This document shows positions 1 to 7,540 of a stretch of 64,000 bases of DNA, one piece after another (position 1 is the first letter of the stretch; the number at the start of each line of letters is the position of its first letter). Origin of the DNA: JAXLSZ01 sp046330315 (GTDB taxonomy: Bacteria > Actinomycetota > Thermoleophilia > Solirubrobacterales > 70-9); NCBI GenBank assembly GCA_046330315.1, contig JAXLSZ010000008.1, positions 186,001 through 250,000 of the forward strand. Direction: 5' to 3'. A model generated the notes under the pieces. It searched no databases and was not told where the DNA came from. It was given only the letters and a program-made list of their open reading frames with translations. The position numbers and the translations under genes were made by a program.

Positions 1-44
1 GCTGGATCGAGGGATCGCCCATCCCCCCTGAATCTAGCGGCGCC

Positions 45-236
45 TCAGGCCGCCTTCGTGACCTTGTTGGCCTTCAGGCAGCGGGTGCAGACGTAGACCC
101 GGCGGCTGCGACCGCCCTCGCTGATCCGCACCTTCTGGAGGTTGGGGTCGAAGCGCCGCTTCGTGGCGACCATCGAGTGGCTGCGGGACTGGCCGAAGGC
201 CGGACCCTTGCCGCAGCTATGGCATACCCTTGCCAT
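45..236 (-). CDS. rpmB: 50S ribosomal protein L28
   Basis: Protein of 63 aa, a structural part of the large ribosomal subunit. The N-terminus MARVCHSCGKGP is typical of L28. Two CxxC pairs (C5/C8 and C50/C53) show it is the zinc-binding form. The frame stays open upstream, but family length and the MARVC start fix the ATG at 236. This start codon overlaps the ATG of the divergent gene at 235 inside the palindrome CATG. A TANNNT-type -10 (TACCAT, 248-253, minus strand) lies 11 bases upstream, so the mRNA would be nearly leaderless. Confidence 0.95.
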   Translation of the reverse strand: MARVCHSCGKGPAFGQSRSHSMVATKRRFDPNLQKVRISEGGRSRRVYVCTRCLKANKVTKAA

Positions 237-984
237 GACGATCGTGGATGGTAGCCGGATCGAAGTCGATGCACGTTTCAACGGCCCGGCCGGCAGCGGT
301 CAGGGCGGCTACAGTTGCGGGCTCTTCTCAGCGGCGGTGGAGGGGCCGGCCGCGGTCACCCTGCGCCGGCCGGTCCCGGTCGGCAGGCAGCTCGCGCTCG
401 AGCGCGCCGGAGAGGGGGCACGCGTCACCGACGGGGACGACCTGGTCGCAGAGGTCCGCCCCTCCGCCCTCGCCCTCGACGTGCCGGCGCCGGTCAGCCC
501 CGAGGAGGCCGAGCTGGCAAGCAGCCGTTTCACGGAGGCCGACGAGGTATTCGCGCACTGCTTCGTTTGCGGCACGCGCCGGGAGGACTCGCAGCGTGTC
601 TTCGCCGGCCCGCTCGACGTCCCGGGATCGGTGGCGAGCCCCTGGACCCCGGGCGACCGCTGGCTGGCCCCCGACGGTGGCAGGGTGCTCGACGAGTTCG
701 TCTGGGCCGTTCTGGACTGCCCGACCGCCTACGCCCTCTGGGCCCTCCGCCCGGGTCGGCTGGCGATGCTCGGCAGGATGTCGGCGGAGGTCACGGAGCC
801 GGTAGGGCTCGGCGAGCCGTGCGTCGTCATGGCATGGACGATCGAGAGCGAAGGGCGCAAGCACCGCACCGGTGCGGCTCTCTTCGGTCCCGGCGGTCGG
901 CGCAAGGCCGTTGCGGAGGTGCTGATGATCGAGGTGGGCGCGATCCCGCTGGACGCCGCTGGCAGAGGTGGCCCGGCGCCCTAG
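235..984 (+). CDS. Hotdog-fold thioesterase-like protein
   Basis: Protein of 249 aa of unknown substrate. It resembles actinobacterial hotdog/thioesterase-like proteins: an N-terminal half with NGPAGSGQGGYSCG, a CxxC pair (HCFVCG, C109 and C112 from this start), and a second half with a PWTPGDRWL and VWAVLDCP pattern. The family name is inferred from these patterns; no catalytic residue can be assigned. The ATG at 235 is chosen because upstream sequence is the body of rpmB on the other strand. A possible -10 (TACCCT, 225-230) sits 4 bases upstream, suggesting a leaderless mRNA. Its TAG stop shares the palindrome CTAG with the stop of convergent ribH. Confidence 0.7.
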   Translation: MTIVDGSRIEVDARFNGPAGSGQGGYSCGLFSAAVEGPAAVTLRRPVPVGRQLALERAGEGARVTDGDDLVAEVRPSALALDVPAPVSPEEAELASSRFTEADEVFAHCFVCGTRREDSQRVFAGPLDVPGSVASPWTPGDRWLAPDGGRVLDEFVWAVLDCPTAYALWALRPGRLAMLGRMSAEVTEPVGLGEPCVVMAWTIESEGRKHRTGAALFGPGGRRKAVAEVLMIEVGAIPLDAAGRGGPAP

Positions 985-1472
985 CCGAGGCGGTCCCTCA
1001 GCAGGGCCATCCGGCAGACCGTGAGGGCCGCGTTTCGCCCCTGGTCGCGACGGTCCCCTCCCGCGCGGGCCAGGGCCTGCTCCATGGAGGCGCAGGTGAT
1101 CACCCCGAAAGAGCAGGGCACCCCGGTCGAGAGCTGCACCTCCTGGACGCCGCGCGAGGTCTGCTCGCAGACGTAGTCGTAGTGGTCGGTCTCACCGCGG
1201 ATCACCACACCGAGGCAGACGACCCCGGCGAAGCGGCCGCTGCGCGCGCAGAGCTGCGCGGCGAAGGGCAGCTCGAACGCCCCCGGCACCGGATAGGTGT
1301 GGACCGAGGCCTCGCTGACGCCGGCCATCTCGAAGCCCTCGGCCGCGCCGTTGCAGAGCCGCTCCGCGAGGTCCTCGTAGAAGCGCCCGACGGTGACGGC
1401 GAACTCCAGTCGCGAGAGCTGATCACGTTCGGAGTCGGTGAAACGCTCGTGGAAGGGCAGGGCCTCAGCCAT
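981..1472 (-). CDS. ribH: 6,7-dimethyl-8-ribityllumazine synthase
   Basis: Protein of 163 aa, the penultimate step of riboflavin synthesis: condensation of the pyrimidine product of the RibD branch with 3,4-dihydroxy-2-butanone 4-phosphate. Visible motifs are PGAFELP (63-69) and RGETDHYDY (92-100, with the family histidine H97), followed by GVITCASMEQA. Length matches the family. It is the last gene of the ribD-ribE-ribBA-ribH operon and its start overlaps the end of ribBA by 8 bases, pointing to translational coupling. Confidence 0.96.
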   Translation of the reverse strand: MAEALPFHERFTDSERDQLSRLEFAVTVGRFYEDLAERLCNGAAEGFEMAGVSEASVHTYPVPGAFELPFAAQLCARSGRFAGVVCLGVVIRGETDHYDYVCEQTSRGVQEVQLSTGVPCSFGVITCASMEQALARAGGDRRDQGRNAALTVCRMALLRDRLG

Positions 1473-2799
1473 CCCCGGACGCGTCCTCCTCGCGAAGCAT
1501 CTCCTCGTCGAGGGCGAGTCCCTGATGGTGGAGGATGTGGCCCAGGCGGTCGCGCTTGGCCCTCAGGTAGTCGGCGTTGTGGGCGTTGGGCGCCGCCTCG
1601 ATCGGCACCTGCTCGGTCACCGAGAGCCCGTAGCCGTCGAGACCGACGATCTTCTTCGGGTTGTTGGTGAGGATGCGGATGCTGGTCAGCCCGAGGTCGG
1701 CGAGGATTTGGGCGCCGATCCCGTAGTCCCGCAGGTCGGCCGGCAGGCCGAGCTTGAGGTTGGCCTCCACCGTGTCCGCCCCCTCCTCCTGGAGCTTGTA
1801 GGCGCGCAGCTTGTTGAGCAGCCCGATGCCCCTCCCCTCCTGGGAGAGGTAGAGAAGCACCCCCCTCCCCTCGCTCTCGATCATCGAGAGAGCCGCGGCG
1901 AGCTGCTCGCCGCAGTCGCACCGCAGGCTTCCGAAGACGTCGCCGGTGAGGCACTCGCTGTGCACCCGCACCAGCACGTCGGAGGCACCGGCGACCTCTC
2001 CCTTGACCATCGCGACGTGGTGCTTGTCGTCCACCAGCGAGCGGTACCCCACCGCGGTGAAGTCGCCGAACTCGGTGGGCAGGCTGGTCGCGACCACCCG
2101 CTCGACCAGCTTCTCGGTGCGCCGCCGGTAGGCGATCAGGTCGGCGACGGTGATCATCTTCAGGCCGTGGAGCTCGCAGTAGGGGAGCAGGTCGGGGACG
2201 CGGGCCATCGTCCCGTCGTCGTTCATCACCTCGCAGATCACCCCCGCCGGGGTCAGGCCGGCGAGCGTCGCGAGGTCCACGCTGGCCTCGGTGTGGCCGG
2301 TGCGCTCCAGCACCCCACCCTCCTTGGCGCGCAGCGGGAACATGTGTCCGGGCACGACGATGTCGTCGGGTCCCGAGCGGGGGTCGATGGCCACCTGGAT
2401 CGTGTGGGCGCGGTCGTGGGCCGAGATCCCGGTGCTCACGCCCCCCGCGGCCTCGATGGTCACAGTGAAGGCGGTCTGCAGGGGTGCCTCGTTCTTGGCC
2501 GCCATCAGCCGCAGCCCGAGCTGCTCGCAGCGCTCCGCGGTCAGCGTCAGGCAGATCAGCCCGCGGGCCTCCTTGGCCATGAAGTTGACCGCCTCCGGCG
2601 TCGCGAACTGGGCCGCCATCACGAGGTCGCCCTCGTTCTCGCGGTCCTTGCCGTCGCAGACGACGACCATGCGGCCCCGGCGGATCTCCTCGAGAGCCTC
2701 CTCGATCGTCGCGAAGGGCGAGTCCTCCGCGTCGGCCCGCCGCCCTCCGGCTTCCTCTGTCGTCCCGGTCATCTCGGTCATCCGATCATCCTTTTCCAT
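1465..2799 (-). CDS. ribBA: DHBP synthase / GTP cyclohydrolase II (bifunctional)
   Basis: Protein of 444 aa with two fused riboflavin enzymes. The N-terminal half (about 26-225) makes 3,4-dihydroxy-2-butanone 4-phosphate from ribulose 5-phosphate; it shows DRENEGD (metal site) and HTEASVDLA. The C-terminal half (about 230-425) is GTP cyclohydrolase II, with the zinc cysteines in CLTGDVFGSLRCDCGEQL and the SQEGRGIGL stretch. Both halves look intact. The ATG at 2799 overlaps ribE by 14 bases; an in-frame ATG at 2781 has a better-placed AAGGA and may be the true start. Confidence 0.95.
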   Translation of the reverse strand: MEKDDRMTEMTGTTEEAGGRRADAEDSPFATIEEALEEIRRGRMVVVCDGKDRENEGDLVMAAQFATPEAVNFMAKEARGLICLTLTAERCEQLGLRLMAAKNEAPLQTAFTVTIEAAGGVSTGISAHDRAHTIQVAIDPRSGPDDIVVPGHMFPLRAKEGGVLERTGHTEASVDLATLAGLTPAGVICEVMNDDGTMARVPDLLPYCELHGLKMITVADLIAYRRRTEKLVERVVATSLPTEFGDFTAVGYRSLVDDKHHVAMVKGEVAGASDVLVRVHSECLTGDVFGSLRCDCGEQLAAALSMIESEGRGVLLYLSQEGRGIGLLNKLRAYKLQEEGADTVEANLKLGLPADLRDYGIGAQILADLGLTSIRILTNNPKKIVGLDGYGLSVTEQVPIEAAPNAHNADYLRAKRDRLGHILHHQGLALDEEMLREEDASGDG

Positions 2800-3400
2800 C
2801 GCCGCTCAATGGTGACACCAACCGCTCCACGTACTTGGCAAGCACGTCGCACTCCACGTTGAGCCTCTCGCCGGGCGCGGCCTCGGAGAGGTTCGTCCGC
2901 TCCAGCGTCTCGGGGATCAGGGCGACCTCGAAGAAGTCCGCCCCGAGCGCCGCGACGGTGAGGCTTGCCCCCTGCAAGGCAACCGACCCGCGCTCCACGA
3001 GGTAGCGCAGCGCCCCCGGCTCGAGGGCGAGCCGCAGCCGCCGGGAGATGCCCTCCTCGGTCACCGCCAGCACCTCGGCGACACCGTCCACGTGCCCCTG
3101 GACGATGTGGCCGCCGAGCCGGTCGGAGGCCCGCAGCGCGAGCTCGAGGTTCACCGGGTCGCCCGGGGCGATGTCGCCGAGCGTGGTCAGCGAGAGCGTC
3201 TGGGGCATCAGGTCGGCCCAGAAGCCGCCCGAGCCCGGGGCCGCGGCGGTCAGGCAGACCCCGTCGACGGCGACCGAGTCGCCCTCGGCGAGCTCCGACG
3301 CGACCGCGCAGCCGACCCTGAGGCGCGCACCCCGCCCTCCCCCGTCCACCCTCTCGACCGTCCCGACCTCTGCGACCAGGCCGCTGAACACCCCTACCAC
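2786..3400 (-). CDS. ribE: Riboflavin synthase alpha chain
   Basis: Protein of 204 aa. It dismutates two lumazines to riboflavin and a pyrimidine that is recycled. Two tandem lumazine-binding repeats are visible, the first beginning VFSGLVAEVG and containing the DRLGGHIVQGHVDG segment, the second from about residue 100. Two GTG starts are possible: 3400, which overlaps ribD by 7 bases, or 3391, which leaves 2 bases between the genes, has AGGGAG upstream, and gives the VFSGLV N-terminus usual for the family. Confidence 0.94.
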   Translation of the reverse strand: MVGVFSGLVAEVGTVERVDGGGRGARLRVGCAVASELAEGDSVAVDGVCLTAAAPGSGGFWADLMPQTLSLTTLGDIAPGDPVNLELALRASDRLGGHIVQGHVDGVAEVLAVTEEGISRRLRLALEPGALRYLVERGSVALQGASLTVAALGADFFEVALIPETLERTNLSEAAPGERLNVECDVLAKYVERLVSPLSGDGKG

Positions 3401-4515
3401 TCCCTGATCCGGGCCGACACCAGGACATCATCGCCGACCCGCTCGGACTCGGTGGCGAGCGCCCGCGCCGCCTCCGCGACCGGCAAGGCCGCTCCGCCCT
3501 CGATCGCCGAGCGCCCGGCCCCGATCAGGATGGGCGCGACGAAGAGCCGAACCTGGTCCACCTCGCCCGCATCGGCGAAGGCGCCGGCGAGCACCGGGCC
3601 GCCCTCGAGCATCAGCTCGCCGACCGGCCGGCGCCCCAGCTCGCCCAGCGCCGCCGTCACCCGGGCGGCGTACCCGTCGCCCGCGGCGACGAGGACCTCC
3701 GCCCCGGCCGCGCGCAGGGCTTCGACCCGCCCCGGGTCCGCGCCGGGCGCGGTGACGACGCAGACCGGGCCGCCATCCGGGCCGGCCAGCAGGCGCGACC
3801 CGGGGGAAAGCCGGGCGGAGGAGTCGAAGACCACGCGCAGCGGCTGGCGGCGGGCGCCCGGCTGCCTGGCGCTGAGCAGGGGGTCGTCGGCGTCGGCCGT
3901 CCCGATCCCCACCGCGACGGCGTCGGCCTGCGCCCGCCAGCGGTGCACCAGCGCCCGGCTCTCCTCACCGGAGATCCACCTGGAGCCTCCGGTCGCGTCG
4001 GCGACCTTGCCGTCGAGGGACATCGCGAGCTTCAGGGTGACCAGGGGGCGGCCGGTGCGGGCGTGCTTGCGGAAGGCCTGGTTGAGCAGCCGCGCGGCGG
4101 CGGCCTGCTCGCCCGCCGCGAAGACGACCTCCACGCCGTGATCGCGCAGGATCCCCGGACCCCGGCCGGACGCTTTCTCGGAGGGGTCGTCGGAGGCGAT
4201 CACCACCCGCGAGATCCCGGCCTCCGCGATCGTGTCGGCGCAGGGGGGCTGGCGCCCGTGGTGAGCGCACGGCTCAAGCGTCACGAACATGGTCGCGCCG
4301 GCGGGGTCGGCGCCCCGGCGCCGGCAGTCCTCCAGCGCGGCGCGCTCCGCGTGAGGCCCGCCCAGCTCGGCGTGGTGGCCCTCGCCGATCACCCTGTCCC
4401 CGGCGACGACCACGGCTCCGACCATCGGGTTGGGGCTGACCGAGCCGCGTCCCCGCTCGGCAAGCGCGAGGGCCCGGTCCAGGGCCCCTGCCTGCTCTGT
4501 GAGGACTTCGTCCAT
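3394..4515 (-). CDS. ribD: Riboflavin biosynthesis deaminase/reductase
   Basis: Protein of 373 aa and first gene of the rib operon. The N-terminal cytidine-deaminase-like domain has the zinc motif HAERAAL and EPCAHHGRQPPC; the C-terminal reductase domain starts near RPLVTLKLAMSLDGK and includes GGSRWISG and EGGPVLAGAF. Two ATGs lie 6 bases apart (4521 and 4515). GGAGG touches the first but sits 6 bases before the second, so 4515 is preferred. The promoter and operator are entered separately. No FMN riboswitch is visible in the short leader. Confidence 0.95.
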   Translation of the reverse strand: MDEVLTEQAGALDRALALAERGRGSVSPNPMVGAVVVAGDRVIGEGHHAELGGPHAERAALEDCRRRGADPAGATMFVTLEPCAHHGRQPPCADTIAEAGISRVVIASDDPSEKASGRGPGILRDHGVEVVFAAGEQAAAARLLNQAFRKHARTGRPLVTLKLAMSLDGKVADATGGSRWISGEESRALVHRWRAQADAVAVGIGTADADDPLLSARQPGARRQPLRVVFDSSARLSPGSRLLAGPDGGPVCVVTAPGADPGRVEALRAAGAEVLVAAGDGYAARVTAALGELGRRPVGELMLEGGPVLAGAFADAGEVDQVRLFVAPILIGAGRSAIEGGAALPVAEAARALATESERVGDDVLVSARIREW

Positions 4516-4544
4516 CGCCATCCTCCGGGAGTGCGGAAAACCGA

Positions 4545-4593
4545 TTGACTGGTCAGTCAACCACGATTGTAGGGGGTCTCGAGGCAAGCGCAA
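4545..4593 (-). promoter_or_regulatory. Predicted rib operon promoter with overlapping inverted-repeat operator
   Basis: Read on the minus strand, TTGCGC (4588-4593) and TACAAT (4566-4571) are separated by 16 bases and make a good sigma-70-type promoter for ribD. The expected start site falls on the inverted repeat TTGACTGACCAGTCAA (4545-4560; 6-base arms, 4-base spacer). A palindrome at the start point is typical of a repressor site, and this form resembles TetR-family operators. The regulator is not in the window. Confidence 0.6.
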
Positions 4594-4641
4594 GCGGGGG
4601 ACCGCGGTGCCGTTCGGACCGCGGTTACGCTTGTCCGGGCG

Positions 4642-5679
4642 ATGAAGCTGATCATCCAGATCCCCTGCCTCGACGAAGAGCAGACGCTGCCGGCGACGAT
4701 CGGCGACCTCCCGCGGAGCATCCCGGGGGTGGACGAGATCGAGCTGCTCGTGATCGACGACGGCTCCACCGACCGCACGGTCGAAGTGGCCCGCGAGCTC
4801 GGCGTGGACCACGTGGTCCGCCTCACCAACAACAAGGGCCTGGCAGCGGCCTTCCAGGCCGGGCTCGACGCGAGCCTCAAGCTCGGCGCGGACCTGATCG
4901 TCAACACCGACGCCGACAACCAGTACCGCGGCTCGGACATCCCCAAGCTGCTCGGCCCGATCCTGGCCGGCGACGCGGACATGGTGGTCGGCGACCGCAG
5001 GGTCGAGACGATCGAGCACTTCTCCGCCCCCAAGAAGGCGCTGCAGAGGATGGGGAGCTGGGTGGTGCGGCGGCTCTCCGGGACGGCGATCACCGACGCG
5101 ACCTCGGGGTTCCGCGCCTACAACCGGGAGGCCGCCCTCCAGCTGCTCGTCGTCGACAACTTCACCTACACGCTCGAGAGCCTGATCCAGGCGGGCAAGA
5201 TGCTCGTCGCGGTCGACCAGGTCGAGATCGGGACCAACGCGAAGACCCGCGAGTCGAGGCTCTTCGACTCCACCGGCAGCTACGTCCGCCGCAATGCCCT
5301 GGCGATCGGCCGCATCTACGCCCGCTACGAGCCCCTGCGCGTCTTCGTGACCGCCGGGGTCGCGGTGTTCGGACTGGCGATAGTGGCCTGGAGCCCGTTC
5401 CTGGTCGACTGGATCTTCCACGGCGACCGCTCCGGCCACATCCAGTCGCTGATCCTCGGGGCGGTGCTGTTCATCGCCGCCGTCCAGCTCTTCGCGCTCG
5501 GGATCATCGGCGACCTGCTGGCGGGGCAGCGGGTGATGACGCAGAGGGTGTTCGAGCGGGTGCGACGGGTCGAGCTCGCCCTCGGGATCGAGGCCTCGCA
5601 CTACCTCCCCGGGGAGGGCGGGCGGGACCGCGGGGCGCCCGAAGCCGAGGCCGAGGCGCCGGAGCGGATCGGCGCCTGA
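4642..5679 (+). CDS. GT2 glycosyltransferase, dolichol-phosphate-mannose-synthase-like
   Basis: Protein of 345 aa with a GT-A catalytic domain (about 1-220) and two membrane segments near the C-terminus (about 232-255 and 270-298). DDGSTDRT and NTDADNQY (DxD-like metal site) mark the nucleotide-sugar site; ATSGFRAYNR is typical of the DPM-synthase-like branch. It probably moves a sugar from a nucleotide donor to a lipid-linked acceptor at the inner face of the membrane. There is no Shine-Dalgarno sequence; a TACGCT -10 (4626-4631) only 10 bases before the ATG suggests a nearly leaderless mRNA. The next gene, a flippase, starts 5 bases after its stop. Confidence 0.88.
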   Translation: MKLIIQIPCLDEEQTLPATIGDLPRSIPGVDEIELLVIDDGSTDRTVEVARELGVDHVVRLTNNKGLAAAFQAGLDASLKLGADLIVNTDADNQYRGSDIPKLLGPILAGDADMVVGDRRVETIEHFSAPKKALQRMGSWVVRRLSGTAITDATSGFRAYNREAALQLLVVDNFTYTLESLIQAGKMLVAVDQVEIGTNAKTRESRLFDSTGSYVRRNALAIGRIYARYEPLRVFVTAGVAVFGLAIVAWSPFLVDWIFHGDRSGHIQSLILGAVLFIAAVQLFALGIIGDLLAGQRVMTQRVFERVRRVELALGIEASHYLPGEGGRDRGAPEAEAEAPERIGA

Positions 5680-5684
5680 CCCTC

Positions 5685-7241
5685 TTGGGCGAACGGTCGA
5701 CACCGGGCGAGGGCCCGCAGGGAGCCTCCGCCGAAGGCGAAACCCCCCAGGGCGTATCCGCCCAAGGCGGGTCCCCGCAGGACTCCTCCGCCGAAGGCGA
5801 GACCACCGGGGCGATCGACTACGGAAAGACCGCCGGGTTCCTCTCGATAGGGGTGGGGCTGACGGGTGTGGTGACCTACCTGTACTTCGTGATCGCCTCG
5901 CACGTGCTCTCCAAGCCGGACTACGGGCAGATCACGGTGCTCTGGTCCGCGGTCTTCATCACCGTCTCGACCCTCTACAGGCCGATCGACCAGCTCCTCT
6001 CCCGCCACATCTCCGAGCACCTGGTCCGCGGCGAGTCCGTCTCCGAGCCGATGCGGGTGGCCGCCAAGATCCAGCTCGGCCTGGCGCTCACATTCGCCGT
6101 GGTCGCCCTGGCGCTGCGCGGCCCGATCGAGGACTCCCTGCTCGAGGGCAACACCACCCTCTACTGGATCTTCTTCTCGGCGGTCCTCTTCTACGCCGCC
6201 AGCTACTACGCGCGCGGGTTCCTCGCCGGGCACCGGCGATTCGGCCTGTTCACAGCGCTGATCCTCTCCGAGTCCTTCTTCCGCACCCTGTTCGCCGTCC
6301 TCGTCGCGGTCGGGCTGGCCAGCGGCCAGAACGCCGTCGCCGTGGGCATCGTCGCCGCCCCCAGCCTCAGCCTGCTCGTCGTCCCCCTTGCCTTCGCTCG
6401 CCGCGCTGCGGGAGGCCCCGCCGACCCCGCCGCCCCCGAACGCCAGGCGGGAGGCGCCGCCGGCCCCGGACGCCAGGCGGGAGGCCCCGCCGCCCCCGCC
6501 GCCCGCGAACGCGAAGCGGAGGAGGCGGCGGGCATCCAGTTCTCCCTCGCCCACGGCGGCTGGTTCGCCGCGGCGGTCCTGCTGATCATGTTCAGCGAGC
6601 AGGTCTTCCTCAACGCCGGCCCGCTGATCGTCCGCGGACTGGAGGGTGCCGCCGCGGCCGGGTTCATCTTCAACGTGCTGATGATCGCCCGGGCCCCCCT
6701 GCAGCTCTTCCAGGCGGTCTCCACGAGCATCCTCCCCCACCTCACCAGCCTTCACCACAGCGATGACCCCGAGAGCGACCGGGAGTTCCACGACTCCATC
6801 CGTCTCGTGCTCAGGGCGATCGCGGCCTTCACGGCGGTCGTCGCCGTCGTGGTGATCATCGCCGGCCCGCAGCTGATGCAGATCGCCTTCTCCAAGAAGT
6901 TCACCTACGAGAGGGTCGGCCTGCTGCTGGTCACCGCCGGGATGGGCCTCTACCTCTCGGCCGTGACGATCAACCAGGCCTGCCTGGCGCAGGGCCAGGT
7001 CCGGCGCTCCTCGGTGCGATGGATCGGCTGCGCGGTCTTCTTCGTCGCCTGGTGCCTGCTGCCGTTCATCACCGACACGGCGCGCCGGGTGGAGGTCGGC
7101 TTCGCGATCACCGCAGCCGTGCTCCTCGGCCTGCTCGTCTACATCTTCCGCCACCCGCACACGCGGCCCGAGGACGTCCCCGACCCCGGCTCCAGCGAGG
7201 AGCTCGAGGCCCAGCTCGCGGCCGCCGAGGAGGGCGTCTAG
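5685..7241 (+). CDS. Polysaccharide flippase, MOP/Wzx-like
   Basis: About 518 aa with some 12-14 hydrophobic segments from GFLSIGVGL onward, like oligosaccharide or polysaccharide exporters of the MOP superfamily. It probably flips lipid-linked glycan made with the preceding glycosyltransferase. No ATG or GTG precedes the first membrane segment in a sensible place, so the TTG at 5685 is the best start; it is uncertain. Two odd parts are visible: an N-terminal run of three decapeptides of the form PQGxSAxGxx (about 5716-5805), and a Gly/Ala/Pro/Arg-rich insertion of about 40 residues in the central cytoplasmic loop (about 6403-6530). Confidence 0.8.
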   Translation: MGERSTPGEGPQGASAEGETPQGVSAQGGSPQDSSAEGETTGAIDYGKTAGFLSIGVGLTGVVTYLYFVIASHVLSKPDYGQITVLWSAVFITVSTLYRPIDQLLSRHISEHLVRGESVSEPMRVAAKIQLGLALTFAVVALALRGPIEDSLLEGNTTLYWIFFSAVLFYAASYYARGFLAGHRRFGLFTALILSESFFRTLFAVLVAVGLASGQNAVAVGIVAAPSLSLLVVPLAFARRAAGGPADPAAPERQAGGAAGPGRQAGGPAAPAAREREAEEAAGIQFSLAHGGWFAAAVLLIMFSEQVFLNAGPLIVRGLEGAAAAGFIFNVLMIARAPLQLFQAVSTSILPHLTSLHHSDDPESDREFHDSIRLVLRAIAAFTAVVAVVVIIAGPQLMQIAFSKKFTYERVGLLLVTAGMGLYLSAVTINQACLAQGQVRRSSVRWIGCAVFFVAWCLLPFITDTARRVEVGFAITAAVLLGLLVYIFRHPHTRPEDVPDPGSSEELEAQLAAAEEGV

Positions 7242-7244
7242 CCA

Positions 7245-7272
7245 GCCCCGGGACGCCCCAGGGCCCCGGGGC
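7245..7272 (+). terminator. GC-rich hairpin after the flippase gene
   Basis: GCCCCGGG (7245-7252) and CCCGGGGC (7265-7272) form an 8-bp perfect stem with a 12-base loop, starting 3 bases after the flippase stop. There is no T-run, so termination is only inferred from position. Confidence 0.4.
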
Positions 7273-7306
7273 GCCGCGCCACCGCGCGCCGACGCTTTCC
7301 GCCGAT

Positions 7307-7349
7307 CATTGGCGATCTTGACCGCCATATGCGGCTCAACTCGCCAATG
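7307..7349. repeat. Dispersed palindromic element, copy 1
   Basis: A 43-bp imperfect palindrome: outer arms CATTGGCGA / TCGCCAATG, then TTGA / TCAA, then CCGC / GCGG around the loop CATAT. A close copy lies at 26849-26885, with changes only in the loop, the small internal bulge and the outermost arm bases. It stands between the flippase and the 40-bp tandem array. Confidence 0.8.
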
Positions 7350-7420
7350 TCACGGAGGGCGACCGGGGGCGGGGGGCCGACGCCGGGCCGGCCCGGAAGT
7401 AGGCCGGGCCGAGGGGCGGC

Positions 7421-7540
7421 GTCGGGGCGCTCGCGCCGCCCGGCCGGGTCAGTCGGCGGCGTCGGGGCGCTCGCGCCGCCCGGCCGGGTCAGTCGGCGGC
7501 GGCGGGGCGCTCGCGCCGCCCGGCCGGGTCAGTCGGCGGC
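7421..7540. repeat. 40-bp tandem repeat, 3 copies
   Basis: Units at 7421, 7461 and 7501; the first two are identical and the third differs at one base. Each unit contains GGCGC-TC-GCGCC, which can fold. The third copy runs into the 3' end of rpe: its last bases are the final codons and TGA stop of that gene (7529-7531), so the array looks like a duplication of the rpe tail. The span 7242-7528 holds no gene. Confidence 0.9.

Noticed and set aside
237..281. Longer rpmB start at 281
   Set aside because: The extra 15 residues do not belong to L28; the family begins at MARVCHSCGK.
4522..4641. FMN riboswitch upstream of ribD
   Set aside because: The leader after the predicted start is only about 40 bases and none of the conserved helices can be traced; a palindromic operator fits better.
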